Shown here one piece after another: positions 12,401-24,794 of a DNA stretch of 64,000 nt. The notes beneath the pieces were generated by a model. That model was given only the letters and a program-made list of their open reading frames with translations. It was not told where the DNA came from and ran no database searches. The stretch covers positions 1,699,938 to 1,763,937 of the forward strand of contig CAJNDS010000002.1 in assembly GCA_905221605.1 (NCBI GenBank). Direction: 5' to 3'. The position numbers and the translations under genes were made by a program. Each line of letters opens with the position of its first letter. The first letter of the stretch is position 1. The stretch is from Symbiodinium natans (Eukaryota; Sar; Dinophyceae; Suessiales; Symbiodiniaceae).

Positions 12401-15400
12401 GCTGAATTCAAAGCCTGACAGCCCATTCCAAGGAACTGATCATCCCTCCAGACACGCCGTTGACCAGCAACTCCAGCTCCTTGGCATTGGTTGTTTGAGG
12501 CTTTTCTTTGGAAACGAGAATCCCGAAACATCCCTGCGGCTGCAACAATCCACCAAGGCCTCTTGTTCACTCATTTCCTGATCTACGCCGAGTCAAGCCT
12601 TGCCGTGCAGAGCGTCCCAGCCCGCGGCTTGCTTGCAGCGTCTGGCTTTGCTCGTCGCAGGCCGAACTTTCAAGCCCTACAATTCTACAAGCCCTCATCG
12701 GTTCAAGCTAAGCCATATCGTTGCCGAGGGAGTGGGGATTTGCACGCTTTAGAATCTAGTCCGCGTCCTTGGGCCATCAGTATCCTCTTATACTCGCTGG
12801 TGACTACTTCTTGTGATGGTGCTCGCTGGAGGTTTCGGAGAGGCAAAGGCTAGCAACCCGACTTGTCGGGCTTATATAAATATAAAGCTCCAACAGGCAG
12901 ACAATGAAAGAGAACGGCATGTACAGGTCCCCAGACCCGGATTCCAAACAACGATGCGTGCGCAACGACATCCGGAAGGATTCCAGTTTCCTTCCAGATG
13001 TGTCAGCGCGTCCCATGTTGGAGCCCGAGGCTTGCTGATTGACGACTTGGCTGCCAGCGCTTCGGCGGTGAACTTCACAGACCAGGACCCGGTTCAAGCT
13101 GAGCGGGACGTGGGGCTTCAGGAGATGGCGTGGAGGGGGGAGGAGTAATGAGGGTAGAGTCTCTCTTGGGTCTTAAAGTGTTAAAGTTTCACTCAGCAGG
13201 GAGTAAAGTTTTCAGGACCTCTTTTGCATAGCTGCTTTAAGCTTCAAGTCGAAGGATCTGGACGAACATGAGCTGGGCGGCAACGTCTCCTGGCTGGAGC
13301 CCGAGGAAACCCTTGGCCGGCTCTTGTGGTACCGCCGCCCGGCATGAAATGGACCGCTTGGGCCTTGAAGGGACCCGGCCCTGAACCCTCCCTTAAATGG
13401 CCGACCCAGCTGAGGGGTGAATCGGAAGGCGGGCCCATCTGAGGCCTCTACCTCCAAGATCCGGATGGATTGCAGCGGAAGCAGACTGAGGAGGCAGAGC
13501 GGGTTTTTCGAAAATGTGGAGCCAGGAAGTTTGGGGCGTTTTGCTTTCGGAGTCTGGGATGTGAATGATACAGTCTCGACTACTGTAGTGGCATGGTGCA
13601 TGCCCTGCGGTACGAAGTAGCTTTCCACCATATTCCTGTTTGTGGATGGGGCTAGCAGCTAGCCCGAACATCAAACAAGACACCTGAAAAGAAAAACCAT
13701 TTCTGGCGGCTGGCTGCCTCTGGTTTGTTGACGATTGAGGCCGAGGCTTTGATGACTTTCTCCGTGGTCTAGGCTTACAGGTTACGTTTAGGTGTCCTCT
13801 CTCACTGTTTTTTACGCTGGAAACGGACACCCCGTGGACGGCTCTTAGAAAACAATGAAAAGGGATACCAGTAAATCTCAAGCCCATGTCTATTCCCAAT
13901 CAGGACAAGGACCTGCGAAGAGTTAATTGCAAACTTGGGTCCCTGCTGCGGGGTTTTTTGTAAAGGGAGTAGAAGCGGACGAGACCGTGACAGCCAAAAA
14001 AAAGTAGAAACGGACGAGGCCGTGACAGTCCAAAACAGTAGAAGCGGACGAGACCGTGACGGCCAGAACCAGTAGAAGCGTACGTAGAAGCGGAGGAGAC
14101 TGTGACAGCCTAAAACAGTAGAACAGCAGCCTTAGCGGCCCTAGACCTCCAGGGACCATCCCTGACCATCCCGCATTCGAGGACGTCGCAGCCGGGCTCA
14201 GCTCCACCCTGATTGCGCCCGAAACCCAACAGGATGATTCTTGAGTGCAAGAAGACAGTGGGTGGCAGAACCTTTTTTTTGCGAGGGGCGGGAGCTGGGG
14301 GTGGCTTTGAGGTTCTCCCATTAAGCCCAATCACCGTCAAAGCACTTGGGCCAGAGCAACAGTTCCTCAAGGCAGGACCCAACTCAATTTGATGATCAGA
14401 GCTGCAAGCGACACATGGCGCTGCTGGAGTAATCGGCAACCAGGGCGGTACTCGTGCTTTAGCATCTAGAGTGTTCTCGCGCTGCCAAGGGCTTCCGTCA
14501 TCTTGCAGTGTACACCGTCAGCATGCTCGCAGAGCAGACGACGCCGGCCTCGCTTGAGATTCACGACACGGCTCCCTTGCAGAGTTTCTTTTGGAATGAC
14601 CATTGGTGACCATGCACCTGCACGAACTTCGCCAGCACCCCTTCATGGCTTCATGGCTTCATGGCTTCATGGCTTCATGTAGTTACACTGACTAATTATC
14701 CGAGGTTGCCCGGCCTTCCAACCTGACCTTCTTCGCTCCCGGGCAGACACTTAAGAAAGTACGATTAGCCGGTGGGATGTGTCTGGTACCAGACTCGAGC
14801 ATCAAGCGCTGCCTGTCTCAGGCAGGGAAGACAAGAGCCATCTTCCTAACATGAATTATGTTATGGCAAAGGGTCCCCAGACGGACTGAAACATGTTGTA
14901 AGCCGCCCAAGTTCAGCACGCCACCGGAGCGTTTTCACGAGTCCCTTCACATGACCAAGCCGCAGCGGCATGCTCAGGACCTCGACCTGGACTTGGGCCA
15001 CATTGGGGGCAACCTGCCCCTGGGCTGGGTTGGGGGAGCATGTCATGCAATTCTACCCTGGGACATCTTGACAGAAACTTTATGTTGCTCCGACTGCTTT
15101 CACCGTGTTTGCATGTGGGCCGTTCACTCCTTTGTCTCCAGCGTCCTACTTTGCTAATTTCCCACGGCCACAAGCAATGACCAAGGACCTGGCAAGAGCC
15201 TGGGGACATGAGTCAGGTCGCGGGTCTGCAGACATCCAGAAGGATCACGAAGCAATAAGGGGGGTCTACGGTTGCATTCGCAGCTTGTGTATCCTGAATT
15301 TCGTTAGCCATGAACTGGGTCTACTTCGTCTTGTACTTCATGATGGGACGGGGGATGGTTAGAGTTGGAATGATTTATGGTGCAACCTTCCACTTAGGCG

Positions 15401-18400
15401 AGGTGGCTCTTGCAGTAAGGTCTTGCCCTGACAGGAACCATCAAACAACCCCAGTGGTCAACTGATGTCATTCACCTCCTCCCTCATCATGTTGTTGCCA
15501 TAGTATGGTAGTGAATTTACCCAAAGAGCAAAGATACACTACACGACCTCCGCCGCGTGTCAGGTCACACACTACGTTGGGAGCTCGGCATTGGCGGAGG
15601 GCGCAGTTGTTTGTTCTTGTGGCGCAGGTAATATTGAATGTACAAATTTGCACATCCTGCAGCCACTTGAAGAGAAGTTTCTTTTTCATGACCAATCTCA
15701 CTGTTGGCGGTTCTGCCGTATGGGTTCCCGAGGCTTTTACTCCACAGCCGAAGATAGCCAAACTAAACATCCCACAGCCCTGACCCTGCACCTTACTCCC
15801 TGCCTTCCCATAACTGATCGTTCGAGAGCATTGGCAAGCAACTGGCCTCCACAACAAGAGAATGCTTGCCAACTGCTCTTGGCTTCCAACACAATCAATC
15901 GCATCATGCCCTATTGTTGTTCATGCCCCCCCCCTCCCCCGCACACAGCCATTCGGAAAAACGTAGGCAATCTGCTCTGGTTGAGGTTGTTTGAGTTTGG
16001 TCTCCGTTCGGGCGATGGTGTGTAGAAGTAGTCTCTGCAAGATTTTCGCAGTTCTTCCCAGTCCGTCTTACCCCAGTGTCGATAGGGGGCTGTCTGCAAG
16101 GTCGCCTACTTCGCGGAAGCCCTGGGCGAGAATGCTGCATTGCTCAAGTTCTAGGGGTTTGACTTAGCGAGGGTTCCATGTTCAGCGTTGTTTGAAGTGT
16201 CAGTTGTGCTGGCTAAGTCCATCACGCTGCCAGAAGTGTCGTGTTCGGAGGGTGCCCTTGAGTTCGTTCTTCCGGAGGTGTCAATGAGATTCTCTGTTGG
16301 ATGGGGAACGCAGCCAGCACCCCCAAAGCTCCCCTTGTAACCGAGATGACTGACATCCCTCCGAGGAGACGGCCTGCGTCGTTCTGGGCAGCGTCGTTGC
16401 GCTTCTGCAAGGCGCCCACAAACACCAAGCCGTCGGCGGAGCTCTGTACACACGAATATGCGGGTGTGCATTTGGGGTTGCTCTCTTGACGATGTGTGAC
16501 TCCGAGCTGCGCAGCTCTGAAGATAAAGCGGAAGATAAAGCTCTTAAGATTCAGGGAAGTCCGCCAAAGACCGCGCAGATCTTAAGCCCATCAGCAGCAA
16601 GCAGAGCATGGGAACCGTCGAATCCTAAAGCGAGACCTCGCAACATCTAAGCGGCTTCAAGCTCACAAAACTTACAGTATCCAATTCTTACCAGTCCCAT
16701 GCAGTCGCACCTTACAAACACACTTTAAAAGCTGCTGCTCAGGCTGTATCATCATAGAATCATACATATATATATATATAGGTCCGTATGTACGGATCGC
16801 GAGAGGCGACTTTGTCTTCGACCTCGACGGCGCCACCGAGGCCCAGGTGGAAGCGGCCGCGCGTCAGGCCCTGGCCTCCACCCTGGATGTGGACGCCCGT
16901 CTCAAGAGCCCTAATGGTATCCTGTTGGCATCCTGCACCCCGATTTTTGGGTGCTGTTGGAGCTGTGCTAAGTTGAGATATCTAGAGACGGGCTGAGGAG
17001 TCATGGCAGGATTCCGTCCTAGACTCCGTTCTAAAACCTGGAGCCTCCAGACTACATTCTACTACCAAAGCCCAAACCGTGCAGCACTTGCTCAGGATGC
17101 TGGTCTCCTGGCTGCAACGTGAGCGTAGCCTTGTCGAAGGGCAGAGACCCTAAGCACCATTCTTGCAAAGTGCGCCCTTTCGTTGGTCCTCCCGGTCCTT
17201 GGCTTCTTGGCGAACCCTCGGTTCTTTTGAAGAGGTCAGCTCATCATCACCATCACAGCGCTACGGAGACTGGAGGAGGTCCCGCCTCCCTTCTTTAATC
17301 GGGACGACAGACAGGAGGGTTTATAGGGGTTCAGGATCCATTGGGGGCAGGTTTGGGGTGTGAGTTTGAGGTGGTCTGAGGGTTTACGATAGGACAGGAT
17401 TTGCTACAGAGCCCCTGGCGCTGCGGCTTGCGGGGGCTTGCGGGGCCTTTTGAGCCGGAAGCCTCCCCATGGTGCTGCGGCTCTCCAGGACCAAGAGTCC
17501 GATGAACGCCGGCTTGCAGCTGCTCAAAGATGGGAGGCGACATGTCTTCTGTCGTTGTCCGCACTCTCTGCTTTTTGGGTTTCTGAGTGTTGTTGCGTTT
17601 GGCGCAAAGGATGTTTCTTTTTTGCCCGATGGCACTTTCCCAACCCAAATCCGTAAATTCAAGCAAGCCATCGATCAGCCTGTGTACTCCATGAGCTTTT
17701 CTTATACAACCTACTGATGATCAGTGCAGAAGTGCAGCAGCTGCGAAGGTTTCGTACATCGCGGTGGTGCCCGTGGAGCTGGCCTCAGATGCGTGGCTCC
17801 CAGTTTCTCTTCGTTGCTTGCTGCATAGGGCATAGGGTTCTAAGGCTAGAAAGCTTGAAAATCTCTGGAGCATCTGCACCTCCTGGGCCCTTGCTCGCTC
17901 AGACACTTCAAGGCAGCAGGTCGCGGTTTCAGAAGCAGCAACCTGACATCCGACCCCCCAACATCCCCAAGCAAGCAGAAGACATTCTTTTGTCAAGCCG
18001 CTTCAGCAGAAGGACAGCCATCTGTGAAAGTCTTGATCAAAATGTATGTTGCCAGCGCGAACTCTACTCATTTCGCATGCCAGAGAGGTGGAAGAGGTCG
18101 CTGCTGTAGTCAGCAGTGACCAAAGCCGCTTCCAGGCCAGGGGTGGAGTCCAGCAAGAAGAGTCGGATTAACGGTGGCTGAGGGCTTCGTAGCAGTGATG
18201 GGGGGGGGGGGCGGGTTTCGTATCGGGAGTTGCTGTGTGGGCACCCTTTCTAATGAAGGGACGGCACGTGTGGTGTTCTATCTTCCTGTCAGACATTCGT
18301 CAATCACCCTTTTCTTGAAGATCTGAACAGTGTGTGGATGCAAATATTCACCCGAGCGACATTATGAAGCAGATCAAATCATGTCTTGCCACCAAGAAAG

Positions 18401-21400
18401 GCTTAACCTAAGTATGCCTAGGACCCAGGAGCACTGCTATGTGATGCTGCAGGCAGCTTTGCGAACGGAATGCGTGGCCGCCGGTGTCGATGCAGGCCAA
18501 ATTTGTGGTGGCAGAGTTTGGGTGCCAGAATTGCTGGAAGGATTCCCGGAATATTTTGCCGTCATGACTTGCACAGTACAGCAAGTACAAGCAGCATGCT
18601 GACCACTGTACTGCATCAGGCTTGGCTTTGTTTTAGTTTTAGACTGACGACCAGAAGAGTGCTGCCGTGGTATTCTCTTCACGCATGCGACTGTACGGTT
18701 GCACCGTCGTGGCATGTTCGTTCTGGCAGGCTTTGTCTCTCAGATGGTCGTGGAAAGTTTTGCGCCGGTTCTGGTGGATGTGGTGCCAACTACGACCACG
18801 ACAACAACAAGCTCAAGTGCCTCGTCCTGGCTCTGCAGTACACACACACAGACAGACATCACCCTATGTTGGTGTAAGCCTTGAAGCAGTTCCGCATTGT
18901 TTCCACATCTGCAACCTCGAAACCCCAAGCACCACATCCTTTGTAAACGGGCACAATGTTTTGACAGAACTAGGGCAACCTGGGAGGAATACTTGCAAAT
19001 GCTTGCATGCGCCGCCGGCCCAAACCATGGCACATGCACGTCGCGGTTGTGGTGCCAGGGGAGGGTTGGGATCCCAGGGTCCCAGATGCCTAGCGGATCT
19101 AAGGCCATGGGCAGAGAAGGGGGAACGGGCGAATTGCTCATGAGACGGCAGCCGTGATGTTTGTGTCACAAACAGGGACCAGTGGGGGCCGCACGAAGTG
19201 TGGACCTGAGACATTGCAGGAACTGGTAAGGACGCCGGTGCCCTGCAGCACATGCTCAGCAGGAGGATGGAGGAGGTAGTAGTGGCATGGACGTGCAGCA
19301 CTAAACTTGGAACCTTCGATCAAGAGCCTGAACCGCCAGAAGCCCATGTTCCGCAACCTGCTGAATGAGCTGCAAAGGCACGACAAGCACGACGTCCTCG
19401 ACAACGACGAGCACCACGAGCAGCTCCTTGGAAGCACGGCCACCGATGCTTTAAGTTTTTAAGTTGTTAGAGTTTCGTAGAGTGTAGAAGGATTTGCAAA
19501 ATCATGGATGCCCCCCCCCCCCCCCCCCCAAGACCGAACAGGAATCACAACGGGCCGTCGTCAAGAAGCACCATACGGGAATTGCATTTTACATTTCAGG
19601 ATAGGATAGGGTTCCGGCGCGTGTAGGCATCTTCCCTGGGTTAGGCATCTTCTTTCTTCAGGAATCCTATCCAGGGACCCCAGTGATCTTGAGAAAGCAC
19701 CAGCTAAGGTTCGACGTCCAGCTCCAGCACCAGCACGTCTATTACCAGCAGCTCGACCACGGCGACTTTGCTGCACCAGCTCTAAGAACGAAGAAGCGTG
19801 AAGACCATGCTGAAGTTGGGCCAAGCAACCTTGTTTGAACAGTCCTAGGCCCGAGGAGGTCCCGTGCATCTCCCTCTCTCGCTCGCTCGCTCGCTCTCTG
19901 TCTCTCTCTCTCTCTCTCTCTTGGACTCGTTGTTGTTTCCCTGTATCTCTTTTTCGCTCTCGTGGGAAGGTGTTTATGACCCTCGGCACACTGCCAACCC
20001 GGAACCTTGCGAGCCGGGACTTGAGGGGTATTGCCCTGACTTCCGCTGATTGTGCAGGCCACCACAAGCAGCTCCTCTACTACCTCCCGGACTCACACGA
20101 CCAGCACCTCCAGCTCCCTGACCCACATAAAGTCGTATTGTATTGGCCCTAGACTGTCTGAAGAGTCTTCAGATTGAGCGCAAAAACGGAGGGGAAGTCG
20201 GCAGCCTCACGAAAGAATCTCAGTGAAAACATGGCATTGCGTTGGCCAAGCCTACAAGATCGAGATGTCAACCCTCGCGTAGGAAGCCTTCATGTGGCAA
20301 AATATGCGGCACGCGTGTTAAGTGCGACAAGCTTAAAACGGCGGCCTATGAGGCTCCGTGACGACGTCCAGCAGCACTGCGACCTTCTCCAGCACGACGC
20401 CTCCCACCTGAACTTGGCCACGTAGGGACCGCTTTGGAAAGAAGGCAAGATTCTTCAAGACCCCACGCAATCACACCAAGGTCTACGAGCGTGTCATCTA
20501 CGAGCTCTCTGACGACAAGCACGTCGCTTACGAGCACAACATCGACGAGCGCAACCAACACCACCAGCACAGCTGCATGGCTGAATCTTCTCCGACCTAT
20601 AGGACCCCTAGTGATTTCAAGGAACGATAATGCTTGGCCTAGCCGGGGATCCTCTTGATTGGAGTCTTAAAGAGCCTGGGCCACTAAGATCGACCACAAG
20701 CACGATGCGTCCCTAAGACCGGGATTCCAAGAAGGATCAAAGGGGATTGTTTAAAACTCCCGCCAGCACCTATACGTAGGCTATAGGGGTCTAGCGTATC
20801 TGGTGTACCACTGTAGTTACCTCTCCCATTCCGCGATCGTGCCAAGACCACTAGCAGCTCCACTTCAACAACTTACACAGTCAGCACCACAAGCTCGGCC
20901 ACATCGAGCAGCACGACAGCCACGAGAAGCTTGGACGTCGCCGTGTGGTTCTGACGCTGTAAAATGTGTTGTATGCTGCATTCGTTTTGGCAATTGTGGA
21001 GTTGCGCCCTGTTCTTCTCTGTCGAACACGTGAGGAACTACAAGCACTTCCAGCTCTGAGACCAGCACAAGCTCTTCCAGCACTACTTCCACCAGCACAA
21101 GTTTCTCAAGCCATACATGGATATTTTTTGTCGGAATGGTGTTGAAGGATGAAGGATGTCCCTGGTTTTGATAGCGCCTTGAAAGGGCATAGCGGCATAC
21201 TGGCAGCATGGTAAAAGCAGTAGATGAAGCTGGCATGATTGAACTCAAGCCCCAGGCTCCCTCAGCACAAGCTCTTCAAGCACCAGCTCCTCTAGCTACA
21301 CCATGTCTTCGACTTCTACCACGGCTACTTCCTCCATATCCAGCACCTCCACAACCCAGACTTCTTCCAGCACCACTTCGACCATGTCGCAAACAACAAC

Positions 21401-24400
21401 GTCCAGCGCCACTTTGACGATGACATCTGCCACAGACACATCGACATCCGTGACGTCGTCGACATCCAGCACTTCGGGCACGCACACTTCTACCAGCGGA
21501 ACTTCAACTCTGTCTTCAACCATAACAGTGACGTCAAGCTCCTCCAGCCTGACCTCCACTTCAAGTACAGCCACGGGCACCTCTACTACTACAACGCTGA
21601 GCAGCAGCAGCACTTTGAGTAGTAGCAGCACATTGAGCAGCAGCAGCACATTGAGTAGCAGCAGCACATTGAGCAGCAGCAGCACATTGACCAGCAGCAG
21701 CACATTGACCAGCAGCAGCACATTGAGCAGCAGCAGCACATTGAGCAGCAGCAGCACATTGACCAGCAGCAGCACATTGAGCAGCAGCAGCACATTGACC
21801 AGCAGCAGCACATTGAGCAGCAGCACATCGCAGAGCTCCACCGGTACTTTGAGCGCCCTTAGAAACGTCTTGATTTGAAAGCAATATTGTGTGAAAACAT
21901 GCCCTATATCAAACTCAAGCCCGAAGATCTGCTTGAAAAAGCCCTCTGCCACCTCTGTATCGTCCCGCCAGTCAGGCACCACTACAACCACAGCCTCCAG
22001 CACCTCGTCTTCAACGACCCTTTCTTCCACCCTTTCCACAACATCCACCATCTCAACTACCGGCACCGTTACAAGCACGTCGACGAGCACTGCGACTTTT
22101 AGAGACCCTGCTGCATTCGGGGCACACAAACCGAGTGGGGGGCGAATTGGGCATGCTGACATGGCTGCACCTGTTTAACTGGGATTCTTCCTTTCTCTCA
22201 AAGTGCTTCTATTCAGATTCATGAATTGTTGAAAAACCTGTCTTGTCTTGTTGGCGAACTTGAGATGCCCTCTCAACTTGCTCACAGGTGCCACAACCGT
22301 GCAGATCCTCGGCATGAAAAATGGCCTCCCGAAGCTTCTTTTGTTCGTCTGCAACGAACACCTGGGATGGGCTTCGTATGAAAACCCCCCCCGGAACAGA
22401 GGGGCCCTCAGAGGGGCCCTCTCAAAAGTGTGGGGATGTGAAGAGAGGTTCTCCGCAGCTAAGGGCCCGTCGGCTTTCGGGCCGAGGCCTGTCCCAGCGC
22501 ACCATTTGGCGTCTGCAAGTGTGGTCTTTAAGCCCCCAAAAGGATCCTCCTGCATTTGGGGTTTGGGGTTTGGGGTTGTAGATCCTTAGGGCTTGAGAAG
22601 CCTGGTTTTGTGAGTGGTGGCTTGCGTTTCAGGATTCCTAGTGTGAACTGCTCTTTGGGGGAGGGGGACCATGAGCCAAAGACGTTCTAAACGTGCAAAA
22701 GGTTCACGTTGCAGCAGGGCAGGTTGGCTGCAAGCACTTGCCAGGTGACCAGCCGCTACTGCGACGTTTAGCTGCAGTCCAGTTGCCCAACTGCACACAG
22801 CTGAGGAGGTTGTGAACTGTACAAGCCTCCTGACACGGAACCTGTAGGTATCAGCTGACCTTCTGCCGGCGTACCTTCCTTGATGACGCTTTGGCCGGCG
22901 ACACGCAGATTACTATTCCTGCGGAGACGGACACAGGTGGGAGGCATGTAGGCAGCAGAAGACAGACTTCCACAAAGTTCTTGTTCGTTGTGCCAATCGC
23001 GAATTCGTCCGCCCTTGAGCCTAAAGTCTCGTAGGTTAAGCCCTGCACCAAGCAAGCTCTTTTTGGTTGCTTTGCTCCATTCCTGGCAATGGGCCACAGG
23101 AAGGAGCAGAGTTGAGTAGTATAGCCAGGCCCAGACCTTCTTCCCAACTCTCGCCCTCCCTCCAGCTGGTTTCTCCCACTTCCTGCTCTACGCCTCGTCG
23201 GCTTTGGCGGAGCAGTCCACCCCGGCGTTCCTTCGTATCGACGATCTGCGGGCCAGGGCAGCTACGCCGCAAAGTTTTTAAACATCTGTGTAATTACGCA
23301 ACTGAGCCGCTGAGGGCACTGAGGCTCAGGGAACCAGGGAATAAAGAACCATCTCTCAATTTCCGAATTTCCTCTCTCCCTCACGAGAGAATCTCGGAGT
23401 GAAGCCTTCTCTTGAGTCTTTGAGGTGGCCAGCCTCAGCTTCGTGGACTTGGATCTCGATGCTGGGGAGATCGGCGGGACCATGAGTGACCCTGGCTGGG
23501 TTTCGGGGGGTTGCAGATTTCGTTGCGGAGGCGAATTCATTATCCTTCATTCTGGGCGTCAATACATCAAGTGAGACGGCCATCGGACTGGGTTACAGGA
23601 ATCCACGGTCCGGGCGGTTGGTTCTCGGATTGGTTCTGGGTTCAGGGCGTAGTGCGTGGAGCTTTCTGGCTTATAGTCAAGAGAGTTTGTTCCAAGGCTG
23701 GACGCCGATTTTCGACGTACATGCGATCACCTCCTACAACATCTACCTGGCCACAAGTTACGACGGTGCCGGCAGGCTCGGCAGGGACTGAGCCCCCCAA
23801 CCGCCGACTCAAGACTCTCAAGATCTGTTTGTACCCCGCAACTGTTTCCCCAACAACCTCAACACCCCAAGTTTGCGCGACCAAAACCCCCCGACATGAC
23901 CTCTTGGCAAAGTTGCATGATCTTCTTGTTCACCTGTTTCCTTACATGAAATATACGGTCTTTAAGTATTAGCAATAGTGCTCTTTTACTGTCCCTTTAG
24001 GATTAGCACCGTTAAAGGCCTTTAATATATTTGTATTGATTCCCCATAGATTCGCTCACTAAATACCCCATTTATCATCATGCAGATCGCTCCCACAAAG
24101 ATAGAATGAATGCTTACCATCCTTTACCCCAACAACGACTCCCAGCCCAGCAAGTTCTCAAGTTTCCTGCCCCGCAGGGAGCTGCAGCAGTCTTCTATGG
24201 GCCTCAGCGTGTTGATCCCCCCAGAGACTGCCCTAAGGCTGGGGGGTTCTCGGTTAAAGCCAGGTTTGTTCTTGGGACTTTCCGGGCTTTGGAGCCATCA
24301 GGTTGACGCAGCAGTAGCGTTCTCGCCGCTTCGTGGGGGTCAAGGCCTGCGCAGGTTATAAAGTGCAAGGTTTTGATACTGCGTTTTGGGAACTTGTGTT

Positions 24401-24741
24401 CAGCTCCCCACAAAACAGACCGCGGACACAGAATTCATGTCACGCTGCTGGGGGGCGAGCTATATAAGATTTCGTTCGGAGAGGAAGAACCTTCTGGTGG
24501 CCAGCTGCTCCACCTGCAAAAGTTCAAATTGGATTAATCAATTGCGGAACCCTTTGGGGGCCGTCACCGGGGATCCAAGGTCTGGAGTCCAGGTTTTATT
24601 TTCAGGTCTTGGGGTCGTCCAGAGAAGACAGGCCAACACATATCCCACACGCACCCACGCACACACGGACACACGAACACGCGCACACACAGACACACAC
24701 AGACACACACAGACACACACAGACACACACAGACACACACA

Positions 24742-24794
<53 letters not shown>

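Noticed and set aside
16233-16450. N-like ([15 protein letters not shown]) and T-like (NTKPSAELC) frames
   Set aside because: Weak identity, and all other SEA-like blocks are preceded by D+Y only; no in-frame junctions could be drawn.
21296-22162. Long - strand ORFs (288 aa Val/Leu-rich and CCCSM repeats)
   Set aside because: They are antisense to the Thr/Ser-rich repeat; openness comes from the 18-bp repeat lacking stops. All neighbouring modules are on +.
24480-24530. T-like frame [13 protein letters not shown]
   Set aside because: It falls inside intron 24238-25063, whose flanking exons join perfectly without it.
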